Source: Proales similis (lineage: Eukaryota > Rotifera > Eurotatoria > Ploima > Proalidae). From it: a DNA stretch of 64,000 nt. The stretch's first letter is position 1, and each line of letters begins with the position of its first letter. A program made the translations under genes and the position numbers. The notes beneath the pieces were generated by a model. The model made no database searches. It was not told the origin of the DNA and worked only from the letters and a program-made list of their open reading frames with translations. Below are positions 35,701-47,203 of the stretch, one piece after another. The stretch lies in assembly GCA_019059635.1 (NCBI GenBank), contig JAGVRJ010000001.1:1054001-1118000 (forward strand), written 5' to 3'.

Positions 35701-38700
35701 GCTCAGACGTGGACAGGAAAAGGAAACAGAGGAGGACAAACTGCGTCAAATAATAATGCACATGATTGCGTCAAACAGAAAGTCTCACGTCGATCAGATT
35801 CTGGACGGAATTAAGAACATGCTGAGCGTCGCTGAACTGGGCAGCATCGATTCGCCGCTCGACCTGCCCGAAAATGTGACTCGATTTGTTCGACGACGAT
35901 ACGGCGAGCTGTTGAACCAGACAGGCTGCAAAGAGAGCGGCAAGCTTAAAGAAGATCAAACAGGCACAGATCATACAACGACCGAGCTGACGGTTGTCAA
36001 AGACTTTTCAAACGAACTGAAGAGTGCCACGGCCGGCAATTCGTCTCTCAGTCAAGACGAAGAGGACAACGTCCATTACAAAGAGGAAACGCTTTACATT
36101 GTCGAGAAGAAAAAGTCCGCTCAGACTGAGTCGTTCAAATCGCCGTCAGAGCACTCGTTGACGAGCCCAAGCACCAACGGCGACGTCTATCAGGCGATTC
36201 GAAACAACTTTGAGCTAAAATCAAAGCAGCAGCCAGTTCAGCCACAACCACAACCTCACCTACAAGCACAGCAGCAGCAGCAGTTGAATCAGAAACCAGA
36301 GAAAAAGGATTCGATTAAATCGCGTGAGCGATCGCTTGATCGACTCGGCTCTGATAACTTTAGATCGAGCCTGGTCGAGCTGATTGAGAATCTGCACAAC
36401 TGCTTGGTGGACTGCACCAGACGTGGCCAATTCGGCGACATAAACGACTACCAGTTGCACTTTTTCAATTTCGACCACAACTCCAAAGAGTTCTTTGAGC
36501 CTGTTCTCATAATGCTGTTTGACAAGATGAACGAAGAGAACTTTTGCTTCGAGCTAGAGAGCGAACACGCGCTGCTCCATTCGGAGCACGCTCGAGTGAA
36601 CTTGGTCGCTCAGCTGAACGTGTTCTATGTCGAATCGATCGAGGACGGTGTGGACAAGTTTCCGGCCTTCTCGATCATAAAGTCGGACTCGTTCGGCACA
36701 GACGCCGAGCACCACTTTCCGCTCGGCAAGTTCTACGTCAAAGTGCTCTACCAGAACATAGTGAAGAGCGAAGAGGCCAAGGAGAGCATCATTGACTTTG
36801 CCCTGCTTCCAGTTTCAATAAAAACTCAGTTCCTCTACGAGCTGAACGATTTCGTGAATGACGAGCTGCCCGAAGTGAACTCGGCCTCGCCGGGCTACTT
36901 GCCCAGCATCAACTTGATGGCCATCGACAGCTACCTTGTTCAGCTGGAGATAAATGCGCAAAGACAAGAGATTTTCAAGCAAGCGCTTATGCAGCAGCAG
37001 ACCGAGCAGATATCCGAGCTCGAGCTCATGAGCCTGGTCGAGCCCATACTCGACTCGTATTACGTTTGCGAACGAGTGAACCAGCCGTTCGGCGAGCAAG
37101 CAGACGAGGCCGAGTCTCGCGAGCTCGTCAAATTGAACAAGCTCGACGCGCTTGCCTCGTTCAAATGTGCCCAGCAGCTCAAAGAGCAAGTGAGCGTCTA
37201 CCTCACTCGACTCAGACGCAGTCCGTCTAAGCTCGGCGACTCTTACTCTGTGAACAAGTTCTATTTGATTGACAACGGCAATCATTACAGATGCCTTGTT
37301 CCGCTCAACGATCTCATTAGGCAAGACGAGCGCGGCTTGCCCGACAGCGAGCCGAACGCGCTGCTGAACGACATACGCGAACGACAGAACTTGATATTCA
37401 GCCAAGATCTGATGAACACTCTTCAACAGGAGGAGCAGCAGCGGCAGAAGCAGCAGCAGCAATCGGCTCGTTGTGGTGCAATCGTCTACGACGACGAAAT
37501 GCAGAGGGAAGAGGAGGCCGACGACGAAGTGGACTCTGTAGAAAATGACCTGCCAAGCTTTAGCGAGTCGCTCAGTGTAAACGATCCCAACTACTCATTG
37601 AACTTGTGCAAGTATCGAATAAAAATCGAAAAGAACGCCGAACAGATGGACGCAAACAAGCCGAACTCAGACCAGACCAAGAGAGGAGAGTGTCCAATGA
37701 AAGGCAAGACAGAAGGCAACCTATTTGACTACTCAAAGACATCGACCAGAGACAGACTGATCAGAGAGCAGGTCGACTACATGTTCAAATCGATTCGTAA
37801 TCACCAAGCGAGTCCGGCCAGATGTCTTGCGGACAGTAGACGCAAGACGAAAGGCAAAAAGGGAAACGCCAGCAGCTGGGGATATAGCGCCAGCAAGAGG
37901 CACGTGAAAGCCAAGGTCATGGAGCTTCCGTTTGTGGAGGACTTTGCTCAGGTGGCGCGCAACTACGGCATTGAGCTGGAGAAAGCGGGCGACGGTGACC
38001 AAGAGTCAGAGGAGAATGTTCTGCTGCGCATCGATGACTATCTCAATCAGGACATCAGTCGCACCCTCAGCCGCTCATACTCGTCAGATTACTTGAAGAG
38101 CGGGCCAAAGAGCCGCATACAAGCTCTTCGGGTTCCGGCCAGCGATGAGCAGGACGAGCTTCAAATGCCGAGCATTCTGTCTGCGCCTTACGATCTTCAG
38201 TACTGGAACTTGCTCAAGCTGCTCGAGGAGCAGAGAAAGACAATATTCGACACTCAGCTTGACGAGCAGGCGCTCAAGCAGCAGTGGGACAAGACAGACG
38301 CCTATGTGCGCCAGATTCTGGGTGAGACTCTCTAATTTGGTTTAAGATTTAACCCGTCTAATCGTTGAAATAAGCATCGCCGTTCGCAGTAAACGCAAGC
38401 GTAAACGATCTGGCCAACGAGCTGTTTACTCAGCTCAATATCGGCGTCGACAGCGGAAAGAAGCAGCAGCAGCCGGCGAGTAGCGAGGGCAAATTCGTCA
38501 TCAAAGAGAAAATCAGCCCGAGAAGCGGCGTGGCCCAAGAGGCTGCAGGCAGTTCGAAGCAAATTCAAACTGAACAGACTGTTGAGATCTACGAATATTT
38601 GCATCAAGAGTACAGCGGGCGCCATTTAAAAGTCGAGCCGTTGCTTGACCACCGCCATTTGACATATGAAGCGTTGCCGACCGAGCTCAAAGTTCACCAG

Positions 38701-38709
38701 CTTATCTAA
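32720..38709 (+). CDS. Very large, mostly disordered acidic protein of unknown function
   Basis: I do not recognise this gene. A 5.6-kb exon (32720..38321) and a second exon (38390..38709) give 1973 residues. The open frame extends upstream to 32447 without an ATG at its start. I chose ATG 32720 because a strong acceptor-like tract ends at about 32645, but ATG 32543 is possible. Residues 1-1150 are Ser/Glu/Asp/Gln-rich and probably disordered, with acidic clusters and short motifs of the form R-I/V-x-x-F-E (for example IKDRISVFE near 35162). A more ordered region lies about 36360-37430, beginning SSLVELIENLHNCLVDCTR and including YQLHFFNFDHNSKEFFEPVL. The C-terminus has conserved-looking helices (YDLQYWNLLKLLEEQRKTIF). 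There is no signal peptide, membrane segment or known domain. A scaffold role is a guess only. AATAAA lies at 38774-38779. Confidence 0.8.
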
Positions 38710-39353
38710 AATTTTCTAATCAATGCTTTCTTTTGCTTTCTCTCTCTCTATTTCTTTTCATTTCGCCAATTCAAATAAAAGCCAAAAGGTTAAAAGGCCG
38801 CTCGATTGCATACTCGATGCTCTCCGTTCAGACGGCTGTTTACATAGCCATTAGATGCGTTGTCGAATATCGGTCAACGCCGAACTCGTCACACACGAGC
38901 AGTGAGCGTCAGAGAAAAACATGTCTCTTTTAAAGTAGAGCAAATCGCTTCGACTCTTATTGTGACGAAAGCTGGAGTCAATCTCTGGCTCTCGCCACCA
39001 CCGTCACCACTCTTCCTTGTAGTTTTTGTAGGCTCGTTTAAGCCTCTGGCTGTTTAGTCTTGCCTCCTCGTTCTCCTACTTTGATTAATTTGATATTTAC
39101 TCTCGCCTGCATCAATTTACGATCGCCCGACCACTGCGGCTGCTTCTACTGCTGCTGTTGAGTGTTTATTTTGGTCTTAGATGTCTCCCGACCAAAATTT
39201 GATTTCGGCCATTGAAACAAACTAGCTAAATATAGTGAGAGGGACGAGCGAATGAGAGAGAAAGAGAGCACACGTTGATGAAAATGACAACAAACGACGT
39301 TGACAAATACGATCATCACAAATGCTAAGACGCCGACAACAACAACGAAAGGC

Positions 39354-39384
<31 letters not shown>

Positions 39385-39928
39385 ATGACGACGACGACGC
39401 TGGTTGCAATAAAATGAGTTTGACCATTCATTTGTCTGTAATTTAAAAATCCTCTGAGGCGTTTAAGCATGCGATAATGGTGGCAGGTTGTGAAAACTTC
39501 TAATCAAGCAATTTGGCCTCAATTTTCTCCTCTTTACCTTCTCTCACTCTTTCTCCCTCTCTCTCTCTCTCCATGTTTTCTTTATCTCTGTCATCATTGG
39601 ATATTTAGATTAGCCTGTGGCTTCAATAAATCGCAGCCAATGCAATTGGCAGATCTTTTATTGCGAAAAGAAAGTGTTGCCAACTTAGCGATTTCAAAAG
39701 CAAAAATATAAATCACCTCTCTATCTAGATTGTCCATTAGAGGCAAGCATCAAGGAAGCTAGATAGCATTTAAAAGCCAATAAAAACAAGGCAGGACAAC
39801 AAGGAGACGAAAGCGTGCCAAGTCAGAGCGGCTTATTTACTTTCGGCAGATCTTTGGTGTTGGTCATTTGAGCAGGCAGAAGTAGATCGCTTTAAAGCAG
39901 CTGCTTGGAAATATTTTATGTTGCAAGC
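38710..39928. other. Intergenic, 1.2 kb
   Basis: It holds the 3' UTR of the upstream large gene and the 5' region of the next. A GAT/GAC trinucleotide tract occupies 39363-39399. Open frames in it are simple-sequence products. Confidence 0.45.
39363..39399. repeat. (GAT)n-(GAC)n trinucleotide repeat
   Basis: About eight GAT units run directly into four GAC units. It is non-coding. Confidence 0.9.
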
Positions 39929-42916
39929 ATGCTCAAAGTGTTCAACCGGGCGCACAAAATTCAATTCAACGATGCGGATCTGATGCCGGGCGAGAACTAC
40001 CACCAGCGACATGGCAGCCTGCGTCAATCGCCTCGCCTCAGGGACGACAGAGAGCTGAGGGTGAGGCGAGAACTAGAGAATTCGAAAAAGTTCGTCAGCT
40101 GCGAAAACGTCGGTCAGCCGTCGCGCGACGACGATTTCTTCGAAGAAGACCTCTACGATGACGGACTGAGAGAGAAATTCAAAAAGCGCTACAACAGCTT
40201 GACAACGCTGTTGATGAAAAGCTTCCGCAAGGCCAAAAGCAAAAAGAAAAAAGAGTCGATTAGCAGCGAGTCGAATCTGAGCAGTTCCAACTACGAATCA
40301 GTGGTCGAGAACGGCGGCCGTGGCAGACTACAAGTAGGCTCGCTTCGACTGCCCGGCGCCAAATACGAGGACAACTATTTGAAGAGGAGAACGCCGCAGA
40401 GGTCGCGACTCTACAGCAGCAGTGAGGAAAAGTACGAGACAATACGCTCGAGCATTTGTGGCGCTGCACTGGCCGATCGCATCGCCGAAGAGGAAGAAGA
40501 GGCTGAAAAAGAGAGCAGCGGAGGCGATGAAGAAGATGATAGTGCCAAACCGGTTTTCCTGGGCGTCAAGCTCCTATCGAACGAATTTGTCGATGAAAAC
40601 CTCCGCCAGCCGTTTACTTCTACACTGAACACTGTAAGCTCCCAGAAAGCAGACAAGAGCGGCGGCGGCGGTGGCAGCAGCAGCAACAGCGAGAGCAGCA
40701 GAAAAAGCCCGGTCGAGTCGAGCAATAAGGCATTGAGCACGGCGTCGGTGAAAACGTTCAGTTCAATGATCAGCGAGGGTAGCAGGTCTAAGAGCAGCCA
40801 GTCAAGGTCGTCGATTGGCAACATCAGCATGGGATTGATTGAGAGCAAGATTGAGATGCTCAAGTCAATGAATAGTATTAAGCAGGCAGAAGCCAACGAG
40901 CTCTATGAGAAGCTCACAAAAATGCTGTGCGATGACGATTGTGAGTCCGATCGACCGGCGCTCTCTGCTCGGCCTGTCCAGGCGTCTGCAATCAATTCGG
41001 TCAGTGCAATAAATCAAAGGCAGCCAGAGCCAATCTATTCCGAGTGCGTGAAAAAGCCGGAGAGAAAGTTCGAGCCAATGCTGAAAAAAGACCTATTAGC
41101 CGATTCGCCTCGCCACTCTGAGCTCTCAGCGACTGTCGCCAAAGTCGAAACGAAATCGCTCAAATCGACACTCAAAAGAGGCAAAACTTTTACACAACAA
41201 CTGCACGAGCTGCTTGATCAGCATCAGAAATCTGGCTCGTCGGACAAGTTTAGCATCAATTCGCAGGCCAGCAACAGCTCGTCCCCATCTCCTTTCAACC
41301 TGTCGAATGTGAGCAGCGATTCAAATAACGCCCCGAAATACGTGTGTCCGCAGCCGAGCGGCATTTACACGACCCTGAAGCAAATGGACGCTCAGCCAAA
41401 GATTGTGGTCGCGCAGCCCACTCACACGTATGCCGAAGTGAAAAAAATGGCCACGGTCCGGTCTCCGTTCGACATGAGCCGGATCGCGTTTGATTCGAAC
41501 CAGAGTCAATCGAACGATTTCGACGAGCTAGTCAAAGTCCTCAACAAGCAGGACGGCGAGTTTAAGCGGCGCTTTTTCGACTGTCTAATGAACAAGCTTT
41601 GGGACACGAGTCTTCCTTACACTGAATACGTGCTCCTCAATCGACTAATGACTTCGCTATTCGGTGAGAATTACCATAGAATTGAGTCGAAAGAGCTCGG
41701 CGCGACTAACAGCGAGTCACTACGAGACCAGAGACAGAACGATGCCGAGTATATCGTCAGAATGATGAAGGCCTACTTGGACACCAAGTCAATCGACAGC
41801 CTATTCGGCCAGCAAGCGTACTTTTCCAAATTTGACGAGCCAAAGCCGTCACAAAGCAAAGTCAGCTGTCCAGAGCCGAGCAGGCAGCAGACAGCGTGTT
41901 TCAGCGATGTCATTGAAACAGGTCGGCGCAATGTGTTTTCTCACTCGAGCGCCTCAATTCAGACCCAGACCCAGCTTCAACAACAACAACAAACAGTTCG
42001 CTCGGAGCTCAACGACGAGCCCGTAGAAGAGAGACCAATACCTTTTGCGCGAACCAAACTGAGAAAGACTTTGGGCAGTGTCTATCCGGACACGTGTCCA
42101 GAGCGAATAGAAAAGAAATCACCGACCAAGCCGGAGACCAGCTCGCTCTATGCGACGGCCAAAGACAGTCTGATCAATCGAAAAGCGAGTTTAGCCTCGT
42201 TCCAGCCGAGCAAATACGAAGTGAGCAAGAAAATGCCCAGTCGCTACATAAAACACAGCAGCGGCGAGCTCAAGGCCCAATCCACGGGCTCGTCAAGAAC
42301 AGTGCCCCGAGAGCCCGTGTATGTGAGAGCTGTGCCGCAGCGAAACGCTCCGCCCAAGCCCAAGCTGAGCAAAGAACAAGCGAAGCAAGACGTTCGTCAC
42401 ATTTACACGTCAAACGTCGAGCTGGGCAAAGAAGCCGACAAAGCGATTTATAAACGCTTGGAGCCTGCTCGGTCAACCAGGACGGTGCCGTCGAGCGCTA
42501 CCTACAGCAAACATTCGGGCGTTTACTCGTCGTCGAATGCGCTTTTCAACGCGTCGCTTTATACACGACACGGCGGAAGCAGCACAAGTGGCAGCAGGAC
42601 GCACGATCGACCTGCTCGAGCTGAGCCGCAAATAGACGAGACCAAGATGAAGAGTTCAGAGTACAGTGAGGTTTTTTTTAGAAAAAGGACAGTTCCGGGT
42701 GAAATGCGCCCCTCCGCCAGTGCTGGATCGTCTCGTACACGAGTGTACGAGAGCGCGTACGCGTCTCATAAATCGACTCATGCCAACGACCCAGCCAGAG
42801 TAGTCAAAAGAGAGCCGGCTCTAATCAACACGATGAAGCTGAATCAGCTGAACGAGATGATGACCAGGAAAATTTATCAGCCGAGCAACCATGTGCTGGC
42901 CAGAGCGTTCTACTAG
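39929..42916 (+). CDS. Large Ser-rich, mostly disordered protein of unknown function
   Basis: I do not recognise this gene. A single exon encodes 995 residues from ATG at 39929; a shorter in-frame extension upstream has no ATG. The N-terminus (MLKVFNRAHKIQFNDADLMP) precedes a basic helix with KSFRKAKSKKKKES. Ser/Glu-rich disorder and a Gly/Ser run follow. One stretch may be folded (about 41515-41830: VKVLNKQDGEFKRRFFDCLM, LLNRLMTSLFGENYHRIES). The C-terminal third is basic and rich in Ser, Tyr, Arg and Pro, with a PPKPK motif that could bind SH3 domains. There is no signal peptide, membrane segment or known domain. It lies in the same orientation as, and directly after, the other giant disordered gene, but I see no sequence similarity between them. 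AATAAA is at 43140-43145. Confidence 0.8.
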   Translation: MLKVFNRAHKIQFNDADLMPGENYHQRHGSLRQSPRLRDDRELRVRRELENSKKFVSCENVGQPSRDDDFFEEDLYDDGLREKFKKRYNSLTTLLMKSFRKAKSKKKKESISSESNLSSSNYESVVENGGRGRLQVGSLRLPGAKYEDNYLKRRTPQRSRLYSSSEEKYETIRSSICGAALADRIAEEEEEAEKESSGGDEEDDSAKPVFLGVKLLSNEFVDENLRQPFTSTLNTVSSQKADKSGGGGGSSSNSESSRKSPVESSNKALSTASVKTFSSMISEGSRSKSSQSRSSIGNISMGLIESKIEMLKSMNSIKQAEANELYEKLTKMLCDDDCESDRPALSARPVQASAINSVSAINQRQPEPIYSECVKKPERKFEPMLKKDLLADSPRHSELSATVAKVETKSLKSTLKRGKTFTQQLHELLDQHQKSGSSDKFSINSQASNSSSPSPFNLSNVSSDSNNAPKYVCPQPSGIYTTLKQMDAQPKIVVAQPTHTYAEVKKMATVRSPFDMSRIAFDSNQSQSNDFDELVKVLNKQDGEFKRRFFDCLMNKLWDTSLPYTEYVLLNRLMTSLFGENYHRIESKELGATNSESLRDQRQNDAEYIVRMMKAYLDTKSIDSLFGQQAYFSKFDEPKPSQSKVSCPEPSRQQTACFSDVIETGRRNVFSHSSASIQTQTQLQQQQQTVRSELNDEPVEERPIPFARTKLRKTLGSVYPDTCPERIEKKSPTKPETSSLYATAKDSLINRKASLASFQPSKYEVSKKMPSRYIKHSSGELKAQSTGSSRTVPREPVYVRAVPQRNAPPKPKLSKEQAKQDVRHIYTSNVELGKEADKAIYKRLEPARSTRTVPSSATYSKHSGVYSSSNALFNASLYTRHGGSSTSGSRTHDRPARAEPQIDETKMKSSEYSEVFFRKRTVPGEMRPSASAGSSRTRVYESAYASHKSTHANDPARVVKREPALINTMKLNQLNEMMTRKIYQPSNHVLARAFY

Positions 42917-43242
42917 GCTTGCCGCATTTCACTCAGCACAGTTCAATTCAGGACGGCTCGTTTTTTAAAACGAAAATGAAACCAAAAACGGCTTCAAACA
43001 GATCAAACCGAATAGGCTGCAAACAAACAGACCAGTAGGCTGCAAACAGATCAAACAGAATTATTTTTTTTTTCTTATTTGCTTTTCTATTTGAATGTTA
43101 ATGCCAGTGCAAAGAAGCAAAAGAGTGAGACAAGAGGCGAATAAAAAGAGAAACTTGAACGTTTTCAAGTTAATTTCTGATTTCGAATTATTGCGGCTAA
43201 AGCGATTATAATTGAGAGGCGATCAAGCGACTTGACGTCACT

Positions 43243-44547
43243 CTAAACTCTAAAGTCTTGTTTGTATTGAATGAATCCTTGCAGTGAAACGTTGCTTCCG
43301 CCGCAGACTTCGATTACTGCAGTGCTGAATGTTTGCTTTGTGTACTTTTGCAGGTTGTAGCCAACAGTGAGAGCGGCCGCACAGCTCGCCTCGAGCAACA
43401 TGCGATGGTCATCTAAAGCAGACGGTCAGAATGTTTGCCCAGTCCAGAGGAAGTCTTTAGTCACCTAGAAAACGGCCCATGGTCTCGACGACCTCCTTGT
43501 CGGTGACGGCCACCGAGATGAACGTGTCCTTGTACTGCAAGTAGCTCTCGTAGAGCTTTGGCGCCACGTTTTTGGTTCCAAGCGATCGGGCAATGCTAAT
43601 TCGATTAGAATCGGCCGCCGACCCGAACCGGTCTCTTTCTTACCTCGTTATATTGTCCAGAGTGACGTAGCGGTTTTCATTGACACTTCGATTAAACGCG
43701 TCGGTGCCAATTGTTTCGACCGCCACTATTTTGCACTTGCCGATCCAGTCGTTCCTAATCAAGCCGTAGAGAATGCCCATTACGAGACCGCCGCCTCCGA
43801 CCGAGGCCACGATGCAGTCAGGTATCTGTCCGTTCAGCTGCTCCTTAATCTCGTCGACTACGGACGCGTTGCCTTGCCTTTGACCAGCAATCGAAACGTT
43901 TATTTTGATCGACTTCTCAGGCTCAGTTCACTGACCAAATGAGCTCGTGATCGTAGGGCGGAATGTAGACGGCGGACTCTTTCTCCGCGCACAGCTTGAG
44001 CGCTTCCTCGTTGGCATCGTTCCACACTTGGCCTTTGATGATCACATTGGCACCGTACGATCTTTCAACTCCCTCTCAGTTCATGGTCGGCGTTCATGAT
44101 CAAGTTGACAGTTTACTTTAACTTCTCGACCACGTTGGGAAAGACAGACTCTGGCGTGCAAATGGTGGCTGTGAGGCCCAGTTTATGCGACTCGTAGGCG
44201 GCAGCGAGCGCAGCATTTCCTTCAGTTCACTTTAATAATTTAGGCGTTCATTTCAATTTATTTGTTTGGCAACCAACCGGCCGACGATGAGATAGGGCAG
44301 AGTTTGCCGGCCTCGTAGCTCTTTTGGGCAGATTTGCAACAGACTCGATCAAGTGGTCATTCAGTTTCGCGGTTACCTTGAGCACCAGATTGCCCACGCC
44401 GCGTATCTTGAAGCTTCCGGACGGCTGCAGACTGTCCATCTTGAGGTAGACGTCCGTTCGTTGCTCATTGCTACTGTTGGCCAATGTCAACTCGTGTGAA
44501 TGGATGAGCGGCGTCACAATGTGCGGCAATTCATGTTTTGTTTGCAT
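43243..44547 (-). CDS. SDS: L-serine dehydratase / L-threonine deaminase (SDS type)
   Basis: It is a PLP enzyme that deaminates L-serine to pyruvate and L-threonine to 2-oxobutanoate in the cytosol. Seven exons: 44377..44547, 44278..44320, 44117..44219, 43936..44061, 43644..43877, 43465..43595, 43243..43412, giving 325 residues, the usual SDS length. KMDSLQPSGSFKIRG carries the PLP Lys (about residue 47). PISSSAGNAALAAAYES is the substrate Ser/Ala-Gly-Asn loop. SVGGGGLVMGIL is the PLP phosphate-binding glycine loop, and VCGGSNVSL near the end matches the family. The close fit to SDS/SDSL (TPLIHSHEL, YIPPYDHELIW) argues against serine racemase. A minus-strand TATA box lies about 80 bp upstream of the start. 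Confidence 0.93.
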
Positions 44548-44625
44548 TTCTCCCTCTATTCACCGGTCAGACCTGCTCGATTATGCTTTCTCTAGCTTCT
44601 TGACTCGAGCGTTTCTCTCTCAGGC

Positions 44626-44633
44626 CTTTTATA
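44626..44633 (-). promoter_or_regulatory. TATA box of the serine dehydratase gene
   Basis: Minus-strand TATAAAAG reads from 44633 to 44626, 79-86 bp upstream of the ATG at 44547. That spacing allows a start site near 44600 and a short leader. Confidence 0.65.
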
Positions 44634-45036
44634 AGTATTTAGGCCGTAGCCTAGAACCCGGTTTTCTGTCGGCTTCTACTACTTGCCACGCGAGTAGCGA
44701 GGCCGACCAGAAACTTTTTTTTTTCCATTTATTCGATTCCTCCTTTTTTATGATGCAACATTCGCTCGAATGTGCGTGTGTGTGTGTGCGCGCGCCTTCA
44801 CATTACCAGTTAGAAAGCAATAAACGGGTGGGGCTAGACGCGTCTTGTTTATTTTGAGCATGGCCTGGCAAGCGAGTGGTGAGTCTAATCTGGAGAGGAC
44901 TGGACACGCTTGAGCGATCAGAATGGTTCAGGTGACCTGGCTCGGCTGTCTGCGGTCAAGCAAGTTGAGGTCACTCAAGCGTTCCGACTGGCCTTGTCTA
45001 CTCGGCTCGACGCTGCTCGCTCTGTGACGTAGAATA

Positions 45037-46139
45037 ATGCAAAAAGGCCAAGAGAACAATTTCTTAAAAGAGAGCATCGAGCGTCGTCCGCTGGGCTACT
45101 CGACTGAGCTGCTTGCTGACGAGCGTTTGTTCGAGAGACCGTTCAAGGACTCGCACCATCCCATCATTCAGGCCATCTGGGACATAGATCGCTTTGAAGC
45201 GGACTCGGATCAAAAGCTCAAGAGTCTGAAGCAGATTTTGAAGAGACACGATGTGAACATTCTGTGCGACATTCTGCACGAGGCCACAGGCAAGCCAATG
45301 GCCCAAGCGACGCCACTGCTGATCGCCTGTTTCGAGGGCGACCCGGACGTGATCAAGTGCCTGATCGACTCGGGCGCCGACGTCAATCAGGTCGAGTCAG
45401 AGCATCACCTCAGTCCACTGCATGTCATCTGTGACGCTGACTACCACGGCCAAAGTCTGCGGGTGAGTAGATTGTGTACCGCGTAGCCTTGATTTGAATG
45501 CCCGGACTAAGCGGCTGTCTTGTCCTATTGAAGCAAAGAGAAAGAAGCATTCTGGCGCGGCAGCTCATCCGCCGCAACGCCAACGTCAACCACCTGGACC
45601 GCAATTCAATGACTCCTCTTCACAAGGCGGTTATCCACGATCGGCCCGAGTGCGTGCAAGAGCTGCTCGAGGCGCACGCAGACCCAAACGTAATCTACAT
45701 GGGAGACACGCCACTGTCGATCGCAGCCCGACACAACCGGCTGCGCATCTGCCAGATTCTGGTCTCCTACCGCGAGACGAACATAAACCAGACTAACGAC
45801 CAGGGTGGAACACCGTTGCACTACGCCTGTGCGGCCTTGGTCGACGAGCCGTCCTGTGTGCAGCTTCTGGTGGCCAACGGCGCCAAAGTTAACGCGCTCG
45901 ACATTCGCGGCAACACGCCGGCGATGGTGGCCGCCTTCTTCAACAAGCCAAACATCCTTCAATGTTTGATGGGACTTGGCGCCGACCTCGGCGTAAAGAA
46001 CAACGAGGACAAGGACGCGTTCGAAGTGGCAGAGGAGAGAGAGCACGAAGAATGCCGCCTCTTGATCGGCCACGTGCTCAATAGACTCGGAACAGACGAG
46101 CTGGGTGAGATGTTAGACAGCCAAATTAGACTCAACTAG
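45037..46139 (+). CDS. Ankyrin-repeat protein
   Basis: Two exons, 45037..45462 and 45534..46139 (intron 71 bp), encode 344 residues. About seven ankyrin repeats run from residue 85 to the end. Clear examples are ATPLLIACFEGDPDVIKCLI, MTPLHKAVIHDRPECVQELL, DTPLSIAARHNRLRICQILV, GTPLHYACAALVDEPSCVQL and NTPAMVAAFFNKPNILQCLM. The N-terminal 80 residues are charged and unmatched. I see no SOCS box, so ASB membership is not supported, and no membrane segment or kinase domain. It probably acts as a protein-protein adaptor, but its partner is unknown. It is divergent from the serine dehydratase gene with about 490 bp between start codons. AATAAA is at 46492-46497. Confidence 0.87.
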
Positions 46140-47203
46140 AATGCAGCATTCAAAAATAATCATCCGCGCTCTCGCTGGCTTCTATTTTTGTTTATTTCTC
46201 GCTTGTAGTCCTGATCAGTGCCGCGTCGATACAATTGGTCCAAGCCGTATTCACAATAGAACATACTCAATTGGTATTCGATTGCTTCATATCGCACATT
46301 CCCGCATCGAATGCAACACCCCGTCGTATTGAGTTACACCGAGAACAGCCCCGTCCCCCACCTCCGCACCCGAATACTCACTCACTCTCTCTCTCTCTCT
46401 CTCACACACACACTCACACACAAAGCGATATAGACACAAACACCAAAATGGCCTAGACCCAATCTGCGCGCAAGAAAGACTATTCTAATCGAATAAACAT
46501 GGAGCTCGCCTTGTAGAAACTATTCTTTAAACTCTGCTTAATCTCCGAGCTTGATTGGTGCATGATTATGATCGGCAGAGAGCAGGCACGTAGGCTGCCG
46601 ATTAGTGCCGGGTGAAAAAAAACGTCTAGAACAGAGTGGGCGCGAAACACGAGTATTAGTCAGTGCTCGGGCTCAGTATAAGAGTCGATGCGAATTGGCA
46701 AAATCCGTAGTCAGATTAATCGGAGCCTTGATTCGGCCGGATTAATACTTGGCGCCGAGAAGTATGCCTACTCTGTGCAATTGCTGCTGAGGCCATATCC
46801 CACGAGGCAACCACACGAACGCCGGCGAGAGGAGAAGCTGCTCGAGTTGTGGCAGAAATAGAAAAGAGCGAAAGAAGCGATTTCATGAGATGAGCGGAAG
46901 AAGAGTGTGTCCGTGTGCAAAAGCACATCAAGAGATAGAGATGATTTGCACACAGCACTGATCGAGCCGCATGAATAGACTCGATCAGAAGCGAGTGCGG
47001 CCCATCATCATCGGCAGCAGCAAATGAGTTGAAAGGGGGTCCGCTCCTCAGCTGCGCTGCTCCAATATAAAAGCGGCGCAACGTTTGCCCGACTTCTTCA
47101 CTCTTCTTCAAGCCGGTTTGGCGGAGTGACGCCTCGTCTGCATGTTCGCTTGGCATTTAAAGCATAAAAAGCTTTCGAATTTAGATCGCCAAATAGACTA
47201 AAA
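46140..47203. other. Intergenic: ankyrin gene 3' UTR and muscle LIM promoter
   Basis: A TC/AC simple-sequence tract lies at about 46383-46420 in the ankyrin 3' region, before AATAAA at 46492. The part from about 46500 to 47203 should hold the muscle LIM gene control region, with a TATA box at 47066. A second TATA-like site (agtataag) occurs near 46675. Confidence 0.5.
47066..47073 (+). promoter_or_regulatory. TATA box of the muscle LIM gene
   Basis: TATAAAAG at 47066-47073 is preceded by ccaa. It lies 138 bp upstream of the start codon, and a tcttcactctt initiator-like stretch sits about 30 bp downstream. A strong TATA box suits a highly expressed muscle gene. Confidence 0.7.

Noticed and set aside
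43243-44547. Serine racemase as the identity of the PLP enzyme
   Set aside because: The start, the YIPPYDHELIW-type segment and the C-terminal VCGGSN block fit SDS/SDSL better than racemase.
46383-46420. Repeat-rich segment considered as a possible array
   Set aside because: It is plain TC/AC microsatellite. There are no spaced direct repeats, and a CRISPR array is not expected in animal DNA.
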